Part shown: piece after piece, positions 1-7,947 of the stretch
Numbering within the stretch: the first letter of the stretch is position 1
Layout of the letters: each line of letters opens with the position of its first letter
Source of the DNA: Phycisphaerales bacterium
GTDB taxonomy: Bacteria; Planctomycetota; Phycisphaerae; Phycisphaerales; UBA1924
Direction of reading: 5' to 3'
Length of the DNA: 48,301 nucleotides
NCBI GenBank assembly: GCA_016741915.1
Contig: JACVCS010000023.1
Location: forward strand, 1 to 48,301
Notes under the pieces: model-generated
Database searches by the model: none
What the model was told of the DNA's origin: nothing
The model's input: the letters and a program-made list of their open reading frames with translations, nothing else
Position numbers and translations under genes: made by a program

Positions 1-1
1 C

Positions 2-229
2 GCGGAGTGCGGGGGGGTGTGGGGGTGTGGGTTGAGGGGGCGGGAGAGCGGGCCGCGCGAGAGGGGGAAGGCGACCGCGGGGTTCGTGGAGCGGGTGGCG
101 GGGGGGCTGGGTATCGCGGGGGGGTGTGTGGAGGTGACGCAGGGGCACACGCGCGCGGAGAAGACGCTTCGGATCGTCGGGGGTGGGGCGGATTTGGGTG
201 TGAGGCTCGACCGGGTGGGCGCGGGCTGA
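2..229 (+). CDS. DUF167/YggU-family protein, 5' truncated by window edge
   Basis: The frame is open from the first bases and ends at 229, leaving 75 residues of a C-terminal part. The stretch GKATAGFVERVAGGLGI, then VEVTQGHTRAEKTLRIVGG, matches the pattern of the small DUF167 (YggU) family: a GKAN-like turn, a helix ending in LG, and a strand-loop with G-x-T/S-R-x-K. The family is about 75-100 residues and has no firmly established role. The beginning lies outside the window, and the first twenty or so residues seen here are poorly conserved, so this could also be a diverged copy. The family call rests on this one motif pattern. Confidence 0.55.
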   Translation, partial: AECGGVWGCGLRGRESGPRERGKATAGFVERVAGGLGIAGGCVEVTQGHTRAEKTLRIVGGGADLGVRLDRVGAG

Positions 230-273
230 ATGAGCGGTTGTGCTCAGGCGTGCGCGAGCGGGTGAAAGATGAA

Positions 274-345
274 TGACCCCGGCGGGAATCGAACCCGCAC
301 CTCAACCTTGAAAGGGTTGCGTCCTAGCCGCTAGACGACGGGGCC
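274..345 (-). tRNA. tRNA-Glu (anticodon TTC)
   Basis: The minus strand folds as a cloverleaf. The acceptor arms are GGCCCCG (345-339) and CGGGGTC (281-275), with one G-T pair. The D arm contains TCTAGCGGCTAGGA. The anticodon stem is CAACC/GGTTG around loop CTTTCAA, giving anticodon TTC (Glu). The T arm is GCGGG-TTCGATT-CCCGC. The discriminator is A and no CCA is encoded. The D- and anticodon-arm sequence resembles bacterial tRNA-Glu. A TACCAT box lies 12 bases before the mature 5' end. Confidence 0.95.
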
Positions 346-357
346 GGCTATGTGGGC

Positions 358-363
358 ATGGTA
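358..363 (-). promoter_or_regulatory. -10-like box of tRNA-Glu
   Basis: TACCAT on the minus strand, 12 bases upstream of the mature tRNA 5' end. The same hexamer precedes nuoG, hisS, the first ketosynthase gene and the TetR gene by 7-9 bases. Its presence before a non-coding RNA argues that it is a promoter element and not a translation signal. Confidence 0.6.
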
Positions 364-383
364 GGCGTGCAGGGGCGAAAATG

Positions 384-413
384 AAAACACCCCGCGGTTG
401 GTGCGCGGGGTGT
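384..413 (-). terminator. Rho-independent terminator of metK
   Basis: Perfect 10-bp inverted repeat, ACACCCCGCG (387-396) and CGCGGGGTGT (404-413), with a 7-base loop. Read on the minus strand it is followed by TTTTCATTTT. It sits 37 bases past the metK stop codon. Confidence 0.85.
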
Positions 414-449
414 TGGGGATGGCGATGAAGTTGGGGACGGGAAGGCGGG

Positions 450-1622
450 TTAGATGCCGCAGAGTTTGCGGAGGGCGTCGGCCTTGTCGGTCTTTTCCCA
501 GGTGAAGGTTTCGTAGGACTTACCGCTGTAGGTGATCTTGCCGGGGGCGCGGCCGAAGTGGCCGTGCTTGGCGGTGGGGGCGTAGATGGGGGTGCGGAGG
601 TTGAGGCTTTCGATGATGCCGCGGGGTGTGAGTTTGAAGGTCTGGCGGATGGCGTCGGAGATTTTGGCTTCGTCGACCTTGTTGGAGCCGAAGCAGTCGA
701 CGTAGACGGAGGTGGGCTCGGCGACGCCGATGGCGTAGGAGAGCTGGATTTCGCAGCGGTCGGCGAGGCCGGCGGCGACGACGTTCTTGGCGATGTAGCG
801 GGCCATGTATGCGGCGGAGCGGTCGACCTTGGTGGGGTCTTTGCCGGAGAAGGCGCCGCCGCCGTGGCGGCCCATGCCGCCGTAGGAGTCGACGATGATC
901 TTGCGGCCGGTGAGCCCGGTGTCGCCGTGGGGGCCGCCGATTTCGAAGCGGCCGGTGGGGTTGACGTGGATGGTGATGCCGGGGTTGAACCAGGTGCCGA
1001 GGACGGGCTTGATGATGTGCTCGATGACCTGCTTCTTGAGGTCGGCCTGGCGTTCGTTCCACATTGGGTCGTGCTGGGTGGAGAGGACGACGGTGTCGAC
1101 GCGGACGGGCTTGTTGTCGTGGTATTCGACGGTGACCTGGCTCTTGGCGTCGGGGCGGAGGCCCGGGATGATGTTCTCGCGGCGGCAGTGGGCCTGGAGC
1201 TCGACGAGGCGGTGGCTGAGCTGGATAGCGAGGGGCATCAGCTCGGGGGTGTCCTTGCAGGCGAAGCCGAACATCATGCCCTGGTCGCCCGCACCTTCGC
1301 GGTCGACGCCCATGGCGATGTCGGGGGACTGCTTGTTGAGGGCGACGAGGACGGAGCAGCTTTCGGAATCGAAACGCATGTCGCCGGAGGTGTAGCCGAT
1401 TTCCTTGACGGTCCGGCGGACGAGGTCGGAGATTTCGACGTAGGTCTTGGTGGTGATTTCACCCGCGACGACGACGAGGCCGGTGGCGCAGAGGGTTTCG
1501 CAGGCGACGCGGGAGTAGGGGTCGTCGGCGATCATGGCGTCGAGGATGGCGTCGGAGATCTGGTCGGCGACTTTGTCGGGGTGACCCATCGAGACGGATT
1601 CGGAAGTGAAGAGGCGCTTCAT
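450..1622 (-). CDS. metK: S-adenosylmethionine synthetase
   Basis: Makes S-adenosylmethionine from methionine and ATP in the cytosol, the universal methyl donor. At 390 residues it is the normal bacterial length. It begins [20 protein letters not shown] (the ATP-binding start of the family) and carries both signature motifs, [12 protein letters not shown] and [19 protein letters not shown]. The ATG at 1622 is preceded by CCGGAG at a usable distance. The gene stands alone with its own terminator (384-413). About 215 bp separate it from the divergent gene at 1840. I saw no recognisable SAM riboswitch in that leader. The family call is certain. Confidence 0.98.
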   Translation of the reverse strand: MKRLFTSESVSMGHPDKVADQISDAILDAMIADDPYSRVACETLCATGLVVVAGEITTKTYVEISDLVRRTVKEIGYTSGDMRFDSESCSVLVALNKQSPDIAMGVDREGAGDQGMMFGFACKDTPELMPLAIQLSHRLVELQAHCRRENIIPGLRPDAKSQVTVEYHDNKPVRVDTVVLSTQHDPMWNERQADLKKQVIEHIIKPVLGTWFNPGITIHVNPTGRFEIGGPHGDTGLTGRKIIVDSYGGMGRHGGGAFSGKDPTKVDRSAAYMARYIAKNVVAAGLADRCEIQLSYAIGVAEPTSVYVDCFGSNKVDEAKISDAIRQTFKLTPRGIIESLNLRTPIYAPTAKHGHFGRAPGKITYSGKSYETFTWEKTDKADALRKLCGI

Positions 1623-1825
1623 GATCGTCGGCTCCGGAGGCGTGAAATGGTGGACGGGAACGTGCGTGACCCGATGAGCGTGAGGCCGGCGGAGGGCGGG
1701 CCTTGGCTATCGGGGGAAGATGATAGCGGGGGTTCGTGGGTGGGCTGAGTGGGCGGCCTGGGTTTACGGATTCTGTTTGTGGTGCGAGGTGGCGATCACG
1801 CAGCGTGCGGAAACGGGGTTGGCGG

Positions 1826-1831
1826 TAGGCT
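1826..1831 (+). promoter_or_regulatory. -10-like box, likely leaderless start
   Basis: TAGGCT ending 8 bases before the ATG at 1840. No Shine-Dalgarno sequence lies between. One of thirteen such placements in the window. Confidence 0.5.
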
Positions 1832-1839
1832 GGGGCACC

Positions 1840-2325
1840 ATGAGCGCGAAGAACCAGAACGTGGAGCTCGAAGCGTGGGCCAAGTCGACGTTTACGAAAG
1901 GCGAGGCGCGGAAGGTGCTGCTGCCGGCGGGTTTTCGGTTGTACAAGTTCACGGGCGGGTCGCTGGTGGATAGCAAGGGGCAGGTGACGCCTTGGTGGAG
2001 CGCGCGGACGGGGCTGGATTCGAACGACCCGGGGTTGGACGGCGTGCTGGAGCGGTCGGCGCGGGCGGGGGTGCACCCGCGCGAGCATGTGCGGGCGCGG
2101 GCGGCGGTGAAGAACGCGTGGAACAACCTCGACGGGATTCTGAAGGTCCGGCTGCTGACAGCGGCGTGGGGTTGGTATGGGCGGGCGAGGCACCAGCCGG
2201 TGGACGCGCCGGATGGGAAGGGCGGGTTTGTGGACTATCCGAACGTGGTCTTCATCGGCGGGTCGTACCAGTTGTTCATCCCGAACCTGTCGGCGAGCGA
2301 TGTGCAGATTGATGAGGGTGTGTGA
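1840..2325 (+). CDS. Hypothetical protein, 161 aa
   Basis: I do not recognise this protein. The open frame extends upstream, but the ATG at 1840 (MSAKNQNVELE) is the likely start because TAGGCT lies 8 bases before it and the upstream translation looks random. The product is soluble, with no signal peptide or membrane segment. It is rich in Trp/Gly near GGSLVDSKGQVTPWWSA, has a charged helix (HPREHVRARAAVKNAWN), and ends in an aromatic-rich part with GGSYQLFIPNL. Downstream, purM starts 68 bases later with its own -10-like box, so the two may be transcribed separately. No function is proposed. Confidence 0.7.
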   Translation: MSAKNQNVELEAWAKSTFTKGEARKVLLPAGFRLYKFTGGSLVDSKGQVTPWWSARTGLDSNDPGLDGVLERSARAGVHPREHVRARAAVKNAWNNLDGILKVRLLTAAWGWYGRARHQPVDAPDGKGGFVDYPNVVFIGGSYQLFIPNLSASDVQIDEGV

Positions 2326-2381
2326 GGGATGCGCGGTGGTGTGGTTGTTGAAGCGTGAAGCCGCGCGGGCGGAGGAAGAGC

Positions 2382-2387
2382 TACCCT
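2382..2387 (+). promoter_or_regulatory. -10-like box of purM, likely leaderless start
   Basis: TACCCT ending 6 bases before ATG 2394. It supports 2394 as the start over the upstream GTG at 2355. Confidence 0.5.
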
Positions 2388-2393
2388 GCGGGC

Positions 2394-3623
2394 ATGCCAA
2401 GCATCCGCCGCTCGCCTTCGGTTTCGGACTCCACGACGTCGAACGCCCGCGCCGGGGGGACGGGTGGAAGCAAACTGAACTTGAGCTATGCGCAGTCGGG
2501 GGTGAACCTTGAGGAGAAGGACAGTTTTACGGAGTCGCTGGGGTCGTTGATGCGGAGGACGCACGGGCCGCGGGTGATCCCGAACCCGGGGGGGTTTGCG
2601 GGGCTGTTCCGCCTGGATTACAACGAGAAGCTGTTTGCGCGGAACTACAAGCAGCCGGTGCTGGTGGCGTGCGCGGACGGGGTGGGGACGAAGCTGAAGC
2701 TGGCGATTGAGATCAAGAAGTACGACACGCTGGGCATTGACCTGGTGGCGATGAACGTCAACGACATGATCGTGCAGGGGGCGGAGCCGCTGTTTTTCCT
2801 GGACTACATCGCGGTGCCGAAGGTTGATAAGGCGCTCTTGAATGAGCTGATGAAGGGGATTGTGGAGGGGTGCAAGCAGAGCGGCTGTGCGCTGTTGGGC
2901 GGAGAGACGGCGGAGATGGCGGGGCTGTATGCGCCGGGGGACTTTGATCTGGCGGGGTTTGCGGTGGGTGTGGTGGATGTGGCGCGGGCGGTGAACCCCA
3001 CGCGGGTTGAAGTGGGCGATGTGGTTTTGGGGCTGGCCTCGGCGGGGGTGCACTCCAACGGGTATTCGCTGGTGCGGAAGATCGTCGAGGCGGCGGGGCT
3101 GGACCTGCACGCGCCGGAGCCGGCGGCGGTTGATCGACCGCGGCGCGTCACCGCGGCGAAGGCGTCAACGGGCAAGCGCGGCGGCAAGGCGGGCAAGGGG
3201 GCGAACGGATCGGCGCGTGAGGCGACGCTGGGTGAGACGCTTTTGACGCCGACGCGGATTTATGCGCGGAGCATCACGAAGCTGCTGGGCAGTTACAAGG
3301 TGAAGCACGTGATCAGCGGGATGGCGCACATCACGGGGTCGGGGATGAGCGGGAATCTGTGCCGGGCGCTGCACCCGAAGGTGGACGCGGTGGTGCGGAA
3401 GAGCGCGTGGCCTGTGCCAGCGGTCTTTCAGTTTCTGCAGGAGAAGGGCGGGGTGAGCGACGAGGAGATGCGGCGGGTGTTCAACATGGGGATCGGGTAT
3501 TGCGTGATTGTGAAGCCGAGCTTTGCGGAGAGCGTGGCGCAGCAGTTGCGGAAGCTTGGGGAGAAGGTGTATGTGATCGGTGAGATTGTGAAGGGGAAGG
3601 GGGAGGTGCGGGAGGTGGAGTGA
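2394..3623 (+). CDS. purM: Phosphoribosylformylglycinamidine cyclo-ligase (AIR synthetase)
   Basis: Catalyses the ATP-dependent ring closure that makes aminoimidazole ribotide in purine synthesis. The 409-residue product has the family landmarks: YAQSGVNLEEKD (residues 32-43), the nucleotide and substrate segments ADGVGTKLK (94-102) and NVNDMIVQGAEPLFFLDY (121-138), GGETAEMAG, and GLASAGVHSNGYSL. E. coli PurM is about 345 residues. The extra length is an N-terminal tail of about 25 residues and an insert near residues 242-278, rich in Lys, Gly and Ala, between the two domains. A GTG at 2355 is an alternative start. The stop is followed by a membrane-protein gene that may be co-transcribed. 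Confidence 0.96.
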   Translation: MPSIRRSPSVSDSTTSNARAGGTGGSKLNLSYAQSGVNLEEKDSFTESLGSLMRRTHGPRVIPNPGGFAGLFRLDYNEKLFARNYKQPVLVACADGVGTKLKLAIEIKKYDTLGIDLVAMNVNDMIVQGAEPLFFLDYIAVPKVDKALLNELMKGIVEGCKQSGCALLGGETAEMAGLYAPGDFDLAGFAVGVVDVARAVNPTRVEVGDVVLGLASAGVHSNGYSLVRKIVEAAGLDLHAPEPAAVDRPRRVTAAKASTGKRGGKAGKGANGSAREATLGETLLTPTRIYARSITKLLGSYKVKHVISGMAHITGSGMSGNLCRALHPKVDAVVRKSAWPVPAVFQFLQEKGGVSDEEMRRVFNMGIGYCVIVKPSFAESVAQQLRKLGEKVYVIGEIVKGKGEVREVE

Positions 3624-3673
3624 GGGGGAAAAGGCTAAGGGCGTCAGGGGTGAGGCTTTGGGGAAGCGGTGAG

Positions 3674-4357
3674 ATGACGTTTCTTTGGCGATTGAGGTTG
3701 CAAACGGCAATGGCGGCGCTGCCGCTGGTTGTCTATTTGGTCTTGATGGGCTTCGTGCAGAGGAATGTGAACGATCCGAAGTTGAGCATGCGGGTTGGTG
3801 ATGTGGGGTTGTCGCTGGCGTTTGCTCTGGCCTTGGGGTTGTATGTGTGGATCGCGGTTCGGCATGCGCATGTCCTGCAGCGTGGCGGCTGGCGGCTGTG
3901 CCCGGGCTGCGGCGAAGCGTTCAGTGGGGAGGGACCCACGCAGTGCGGCGGGTGCGGGCGGATCTTTGAGGGTCGTTTGGTTCGCCAGCGTTGGCGGAAA
4001 TGGTTGATGCGTGGGTACGCATGTTCGCTGGCGGAGCCGTTTGGGGTGTTGATCTTCGGCATCATTTCTTCGCTCCACGTAGTCGAGTTGTACTTCGGCA
4101 AAGAAGCGAACGGCGCAGAGCCGGGCGTGGCGAGAATCGTTGCGGTGGCGGTGTTGTTGAGTTTCACGGTGATCGCGGCGGCGTGGATGTTGAAGGTGGC
4201 GCTCGAGCGACGGCGGCGCGTGCGCGCGGCGCGGTTCTGTGTGTGCGAGCAGTGCGGGTATCCGTACGCGGGCGAAGGTGAGATCACCTGCACGGAGTGC
4301 GGGGATGTGTTCAACGGGGCGGAGGTTCGGATGCGGTGGCTTGAGCGGGTGACGTGA
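3674..4357 (+). CDS. Zinc-ribbon membrane protein
   Basis: Function unknown. The 227-residue protein has two hydrophobic segments near the N terminus (about residues 10-28 and 45-63), a zinc-ribbon-like knuckle pair (CPGCGEAF and CGGCGRIF), two more membrane segments, and a second knuckle pair at the C terminus (CEQCGYPY and CTECGDVF). The symmetrical order is TM-TM, zinc ribbon, TM-TM, zinc ribbon, so both ribbons should face the same side, probably the cytoplasm. Small membrane proteins of this kind are frequent in planctomycetes (general knowledge). The start could instead be the GTG at 3620, which overlaps the purM stop; ATG 3674 begins just before the first hydrophobic segment. Probably in one operon with purM. 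Confidence 0.8.
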   Translation: MTFLWRLRLQTAMAALPLVVYLVLMGFVQRNVNDPKLSMRVGDVGLSLAFALALGLYVWIAVRHAHVLQRGGWRLCPGCGEAFSGEGPTQCGGCGRIFEGRLVRQRWRKWLMRGYACSLAEPFGVLIFGIISSLHVVELYFGKEANGAEPGVARIVAVAVLLSFTVIAAAWMLKVALERRRRVRAARFCVCEQCGYPYAGEGEITCTECGDVFNGAEVRMRWLERVT

Positions 4358-4431
4358 GGTTGATTCGATGGTGAACGCGAAGGTAACGCGCCGCACCGCT
4401 CGAAACTGCGTGCCGAATGGAAACGCAAGAC

Positions 4432-4453
4432 GCACGGCTCTGGAGAGCCGTGC
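4432..4453. repeat. Palindrome between convergent genes
   Basis: GCACGGCTCT and AGAGCCGTGC form perfect 10-bp arms with a 2-base centre (or 9-bp arms with a TGGA/TCCA loop). It lies in the 124-bp gap between two convergent genes and has no clear T tract on either side. It resembles the other TTCA-loop palindromes of this window and may act as a bidirectional stop or be a REP-like element. Confidence 0.6.
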
Positions 4454-4481
4454 CACCGAAATGCAAAGACTGCACCGTGAC

Positions 4482-5684
4482 TTACCCCATCACAATCACA
4501 TCATCCTGCAGGCAGCTTGTGACGATGGGGCCTTTGGCGGGGTCGGTGAAGACGTTGATTTCGAGGCGGACGCCGAAGGTTGGGAGGTAGAGGCCGGGCT
4601 CGATGGTGTAGCCGATGCCGGGGATCATGGTTCGGGTGTCGCGGGTTTCGAGGTTGTCGAGGTTCATGCCGACGCCGTGGACTTTGGGACCGGGGCTGAG
4701 GGAGTGACCGGTGCGGTGGCGGATGTACTGCTGGTAGCCCGGGGCGATGAGTTCGTGTCTGGCGGCTTCGTCGAGCTGCCAGCCTTGCACCGGTTGGTTT
4801 GCTTTCCAGGCATCTTGCGCGAGTTTGAGTGAGGCGTTGCGGGCGGCCTTGACGGCGTTGTAGACCTTCATGCGTTCGGGGGTGAGGGCTTCGGAGCCGC
4901 AGGCGCCGACCCAGGTGATGTCGCTGAAGATGTGTTGCTCACCGGGGGTGCGGGCCCAGAGGTCGATGAGGACCCAGTCGCCGCGTTTGATGGGCGAGGG
5001 GTTGAGTTTGTTGACCTCGAAGTGCGGGTCGCCGGCGTGGGCGTTGACGGCGACGACGGGCTCGCCGTCGGTCTGGAGTTTCTCGCGCTCGAAGGCGGCG
5101 AGGATTCGGCGTTGGACATCAAGCTCGGTGATCGGCGTGTTGGCCTTCAGTGCGGCTGAGATCATCGCGAAGGCGTCGTCTTTGATGGCGGTGACCTTGG
5201 CGGAGACGGCGCGGTGGTCGGCTTGGGCGGCTTCGCTCCAGCGGGCGACGGAGACTTGGATGAGGTCGGCGCTGGAGACGACCTCGAGCCCGAGGCCGCG
5301 GATGAGCTCGACCGCGCCGGCGTCGACGAAGCTGACGGCGGGGAGTTGCCCGCCGGGGGAGTATTCCATCGCGACGCGGGCGGAGCCGGCGAGGAGCTCG
5401 GCGAGACTGGCGCGGAGCTCTTGCCAGGAGAGGAAGACCTTTTTCGTGATGGGGTCTTTGTCGAACTGCGTGGCGTCGATGGCGTGAACGAGGGCGGTGG
5501 GCTCGCCCCGCGCGGGGATGATGATGGCGAAGCGGCGGGTGGTCCAGCGCTTGCCGGCGGGGGAGGGGAAGAGCTGGGCGGCGATGGGGTTGCTGCCTCG
5601 GAAATCCCAGAGGACCCAGGCGTCGATGCGGCGGTCGAGCATGAAGGCTTGCAGGTCACGCATGGCGGTGGTGGAGATGGTCAT
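4482..5684 (-). CDS. M24-family metallopeptidase (Xaa-Pro aminopeptidase-like)
   Basis: Predicted cytosolic metallopeptidase of the pita-bread fold, 400 residues: an N-terminal creatinase-like domain (about 1-150) and a catalytic domain (about 160-395). All five expected dinuclear-metal ligands can be placed: D241 (VLIDLWA), D255 (FSDITW), H327 (HRTGHSLS), E362 (TIEPGLY) and E375 (RLEINVF). The ATG at 5684 (MTISTTAMRDL) is preferred over the upstream codon at 5825, because the extra 47 residues are His/Thr-rich noise overlapping the neighbouring gene. It lies 62 bases after the SGNH gene on the same strand, with a small tandem repeat in the gap, so it may be the last gene of that operon. The exact substrate cannot be told; prolidase or aminopeptidase P activity is a family guess. 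Confidence 0.88.
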   Translation of the reverse strand: MTISTTAMRDLQAFMLDRRIDAWVLWDFRGSNPIAAQLFPSPAGKRWTTRRFAIIIPARGEPTALVHAIDATQFDKDPITKKVFLSWQELRASLAELLAGSARVAMEYSPGGQLPAVSFVDAGAVELIRGLGLEVVSSADLIQVSVARWSEAAQADHRAVSAKVTAIKDDAFAMISAALKANTPITELDVQRRILAAFEREKLQTDGEPVVAVNAHAGDPHFEVNKLNPSPIKRGDWVLIDLWARTPGEQHIFSDITWVGACGSEALTPERMKVYNAVKAARNASLKLAQDAWKANQPVQGWQLDEAARHELIAPGYQQYIRHRTGHSLSPGPKVHGVGMNLDNLETRDTRTMIPGIGYTIEPGLYLPTFGVRLEINVFTDPAKGPIVTSCLQDDVIVMG

Positions 5685-5710
5685 GGGTGGTTCCGTTTGA
5701 AAGGCAGAGA

Positions 5711-5735
5711 TGAGTGCTGAGTGCTGAGTGATGAG
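5711..5735. repeat. Heptamer tandem repeat (TGAGTGC)n
   Basis: Three 7-bp units, TGAGTGC TGAGTGC TGAGTGA, then TGAG, between the SGNH and M24 genes. It is one of seven such intergenic micro-repeats in the window. Confidence 0.7.
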
Positions 5736-5746
5736 GGGAAGATGGG

Positions 5747-7093
5747 TTAGGGCTTGGGGGCGTCTTGTTTCGGTTGTTGCGTTTCGGTGAGGATGGTGTT
5801 GAGTTCGGGTTCGAGGGCTTTCCACCAGCGGGTGTAGCCCTCTTGGCTGAGGTGGAGCAGGTCGGGCATGATGGTTCGGCTGATGCTGCCGTCGGCTTCG
5901 ATGAAGTTGGGGCCGAGGTCGAGGAAGCGGACGCGCGGGCCACCTTCGTCGGCGGGGATGCTCTTGGCCCAGTCGCTGAGGAGTTGGTTGGTGAGTGTGA
6001 CCTTCTGGGCAAGCGGGTCGTTCTTCTCGCCTCGGGGAAGGATGGCGAGGACGATGATCTTCGCGCTGGGCAGGCGCTGGGCCATGGCCTTCACGCAGGC
6101 GCGGATGCCCGCGGCGACCTCGGCGGGTTCGTCGCTGTTGAGGTTGTTGGTCCCGATCAGGAGGACGACGGCCTTGGTGGGCTCGCCTTTCTTAGGCTTG
6201 TTGAGCGAGGCGAAGGACTCGACGGTGATGCGGTGGAGAACGTGCTGGGTGCGGTCGCCGCCGATGCCGAGGTTGATGGCGTTGAGCTTTGCGGGGCCGA
6301 GGGCCCAGATGTCTTTGCCAGCTCCTTCCCAGCCTTGGGTGATGGAGTCGCCGATGAAGATGACCGGTGCGCCTTGGGCGAGGGCGGCTTTGTTGACGCG
6401 GGTGTTGAGATCGCGGAGACGGGCTTGCCACCAGCCGTCGGTTCGGGGTTGGGGGTTGATGGCGGGGTTGTCGGAGATCTTCGCGGGGGGAACTTTGCCC
6501 GGCGGGAAGACGGCGAGCGAATCGACGGCGATGGCGGCCTCGTTCATGAGGCGCTCGGCCTCCGCGCGGGCGGCGTTGAGCGCGGGTTGGTCGATGCCGG
6601 CGGCGAGTGTGTCGGGGCTTGCGTATTTGATGACGAGATGAGCCGCGACGACGCCCGCGGGTGTGCGGGCGACGATGGTGCGCAGGCGCGTGCGGGTGAA
6701 GGCGCGCTCGGCGGTGCTGGTGGTCTGATCGGTGACGGAGAGGATGCCCTGGCGATCTTCCCACGCGGGGCCTGTGGAGTCTGGGTCGCGGGTGATGGTC
6801 AGTCGGACGGTGCACGGGCCCTTGCGGAGGAGGGCGACATGGGTGGAGCGCGGGGCGGCACTTTCGAGCGTGCTTGGGGAATCTTCAGACCAGCCGGCGG
6901 GTGAATAGAAGCGGACGGTTGCGCGGTCGTCGCGGTGCTCGATGAGGCGGGAGATGGCGGGTTGGGCTTGTGCGGGCGCGGCCGCGGGTGGTGCGGGAAC
7001 TGCGGGCTCGGCGGCGGTGATGATCGGCGTCGACGCGCACGCGGCGGCGAGGGCGCAGGCGACGAGTCCGGCGATGTGCGTTCGGCTGGTCAT
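5747..7093 (-). CDS. SGNH/GDSL-family hydrolase, predicted lipoprotein
   Basis: Predicted exported esterase or lipase-like hydrolase of 448 residues. The N terminus is a signal peptide with a lipobox-like LAAAC (Cys19), so membrane anchoring is likely. A Pro/Ala linker and a domain of unknown type (about residues 45-200) precede the SGNH domain. The four blocks are present: S250 in FIGDSITQGW, G276 in NLGIGGDRT, N316 in LIGTNNL, and D411/H414 in PDLLHLSQEG. The GIGGDRTQ block resembles platelet-activating-factor acetylhydrolase-type enzymes. Its ATG overlaps the stop of the aldo/keto reductase gene by 4 bp (ATGA), implying translational coupling. The substrate is unknown; a carbohydrate ester is possible. 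Confidence 0.88.
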   Translation of the reverse strand: MTSRTHIAGLVACALAAACASTPIITAAEPAVPAPPAAAPAQAQPAISRLIEHRDDRATVRFYSPAGWSEDSPSTLESAAPRSTHVALLRKGPCTVRLTITRDPDSTGPAWEDRQGILSVTDQTTSTAERAFTRTRLRTIVARTPAGVVAAHLVIKYASPDTLAAGIDQPALNAARAEAERLMNEAAIAVDSLAVFPPGKVPPAKISDNPAINPQPRTDGWWQARLRDLNTRVNKAALAQGAPVIFIGDSITQGWEGAGKDIWALGPAKLNAINLGIGGDRTQHVLHRITVESFASLNKPKKGEPTKAVVLLIGTNNLNSDEPAEVAAGIRACVKAMAQRLPSAKIIVLAILPRGEKNDPLAQKVTLTNQLLSDWAKSIPADEGGPRVRFLDLGPNFIEADGSISRTIMPDLLHLSQEGYTRWWKALEPELNTILTETQQPKQDAPKP

Positions 7094-7947
7094 GGTGACC
7101 TGCTTTCGGTTGCGCTGGGGTGGTTGAGGTTGTCGGCGATGGTGGCGAGATCGCTGAGGTGCTGGGGGTTGGCGGTGCCGACGACGGCGGCGGTGACGCC
7201 CGGCGTGTTCAGAACGCTGCGGAGGGATTCGCTCGGGTTGGAGTGCCCTGAGGCGAGGGGCTTCTTGATCAGCACGCCCAGGCCTTGGGCATGGGCGCGG
7301 GCGATGAGGTGCTCCATCGCGCGGTCGCGCTCGTTGAGCGTGAGCATGAGGACATCGCAGCGGGCGATGGGGTTGTTGAGGACGAGCTCACCGCCCGCGA
7401 TGGAGCCGATGGATACACCGACGGCGCGGATGAGGCCTTGGTGTTGCAGCTCGCGGAGCGTGCGGAGGGCGTGGCCTTGCGCGAGGATCTCGTGATCGAG
7501 CGAGCCGGTGGCGAAGTGGAGCAGCACGATGTCGAGCATCGGCACGCGGAGGCGTTGCAGCGAGCGTTGGATGGATTCGCGGATGTGCTCGGGGGAGAAG
7601 TCGTAGGTTGAGGTGCTGGTGGATTCGTTGAAGATCTCGCCGACCTTTGTGCAGATGAGCCAGCGGTCGGTCGTTGCGGCGGCGGGCGTGGTGCTTGCGG
7701 TTAGGGCGATCTGTGGGAGGATTTCACCGAGGCGGAGTTCGCTTGTGCCGTAGGCTGGGGCGGTATCGATGAGGCGGATGCCGCGGGACCACGCGGCATG
7801 CAGGAGCCAGCGCACGGCGTCGTCGGTGGGGAGTTGCGTGGGCGCATTGCCGGGATATTTCAGACCGCCGAGGCGCCCGAGCTTGACAGTGCCGAGGGCG
7901 AGCGGCGGGACGTTGATGCCGGTGGTGCCGAGCGGGCGGGAGATCAT
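7090..7947 (-). CDS. Aldo/keto reductase family protein
   Basis: Predicted NAD(P)H-dependent oxidoreductase of 285 residues with a TIM-barrel pattern. The catalytic tetrad can be placed: D61 and Y66 in LIDTAPAYGTSE, K101 in ICTKVGE, and H144 in VLLHFA. The start MISRPLGTTGINV is typical of the family. The preceding in-frame residues lie inside the upstream gene and are unlikely to be translated here. It is coupled on both sides by ATGA overlaps (7944-7947 with the FAD gene, 7090-7093 with the SGNH gene). The pairing with an FAD oxidoreductase suggests a sugar, polyol or hydroxy-acid pathway, but this is only inference. Confidence 0.9.
   Translation of the reverse strand: MISRPLGTTGINVPPLALGTVKLGRLGGLKYPGNAPTQLPTDDAVRWLLHAAWSRGIRLIDTAPAYGTSELRLGEILPQIALTASTTPAAATTDRWLICTKVGEIFNESTSTSTYDFSPEHIRESIQRSLQRLRVPMLDIVLLHFATGSLDHEILAQGHALRTLRELQHQGLIRAVGVSIGSIAGGELVLNNPIARCDVLMLTLNERDRAMEHLIARAHAQGLGVLIKKPLASGHSNPSESLRSVLNTPGVTAAVVGTANPQHLSDLATIADNLNHPSATESRSP

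Noticed and set aside
558..1748. 396-residue plus-strand open frame across metK
   Set aside because: Antisense to a certain gene; the translation is Asp/Gly/Val/Ala-rich noise caused by high GC.
1623..1839. SAM riboswitch upstream of metK
   Set aside because: No recognisable SAM-I, SAM-II or SAH core elements in the metK leader.
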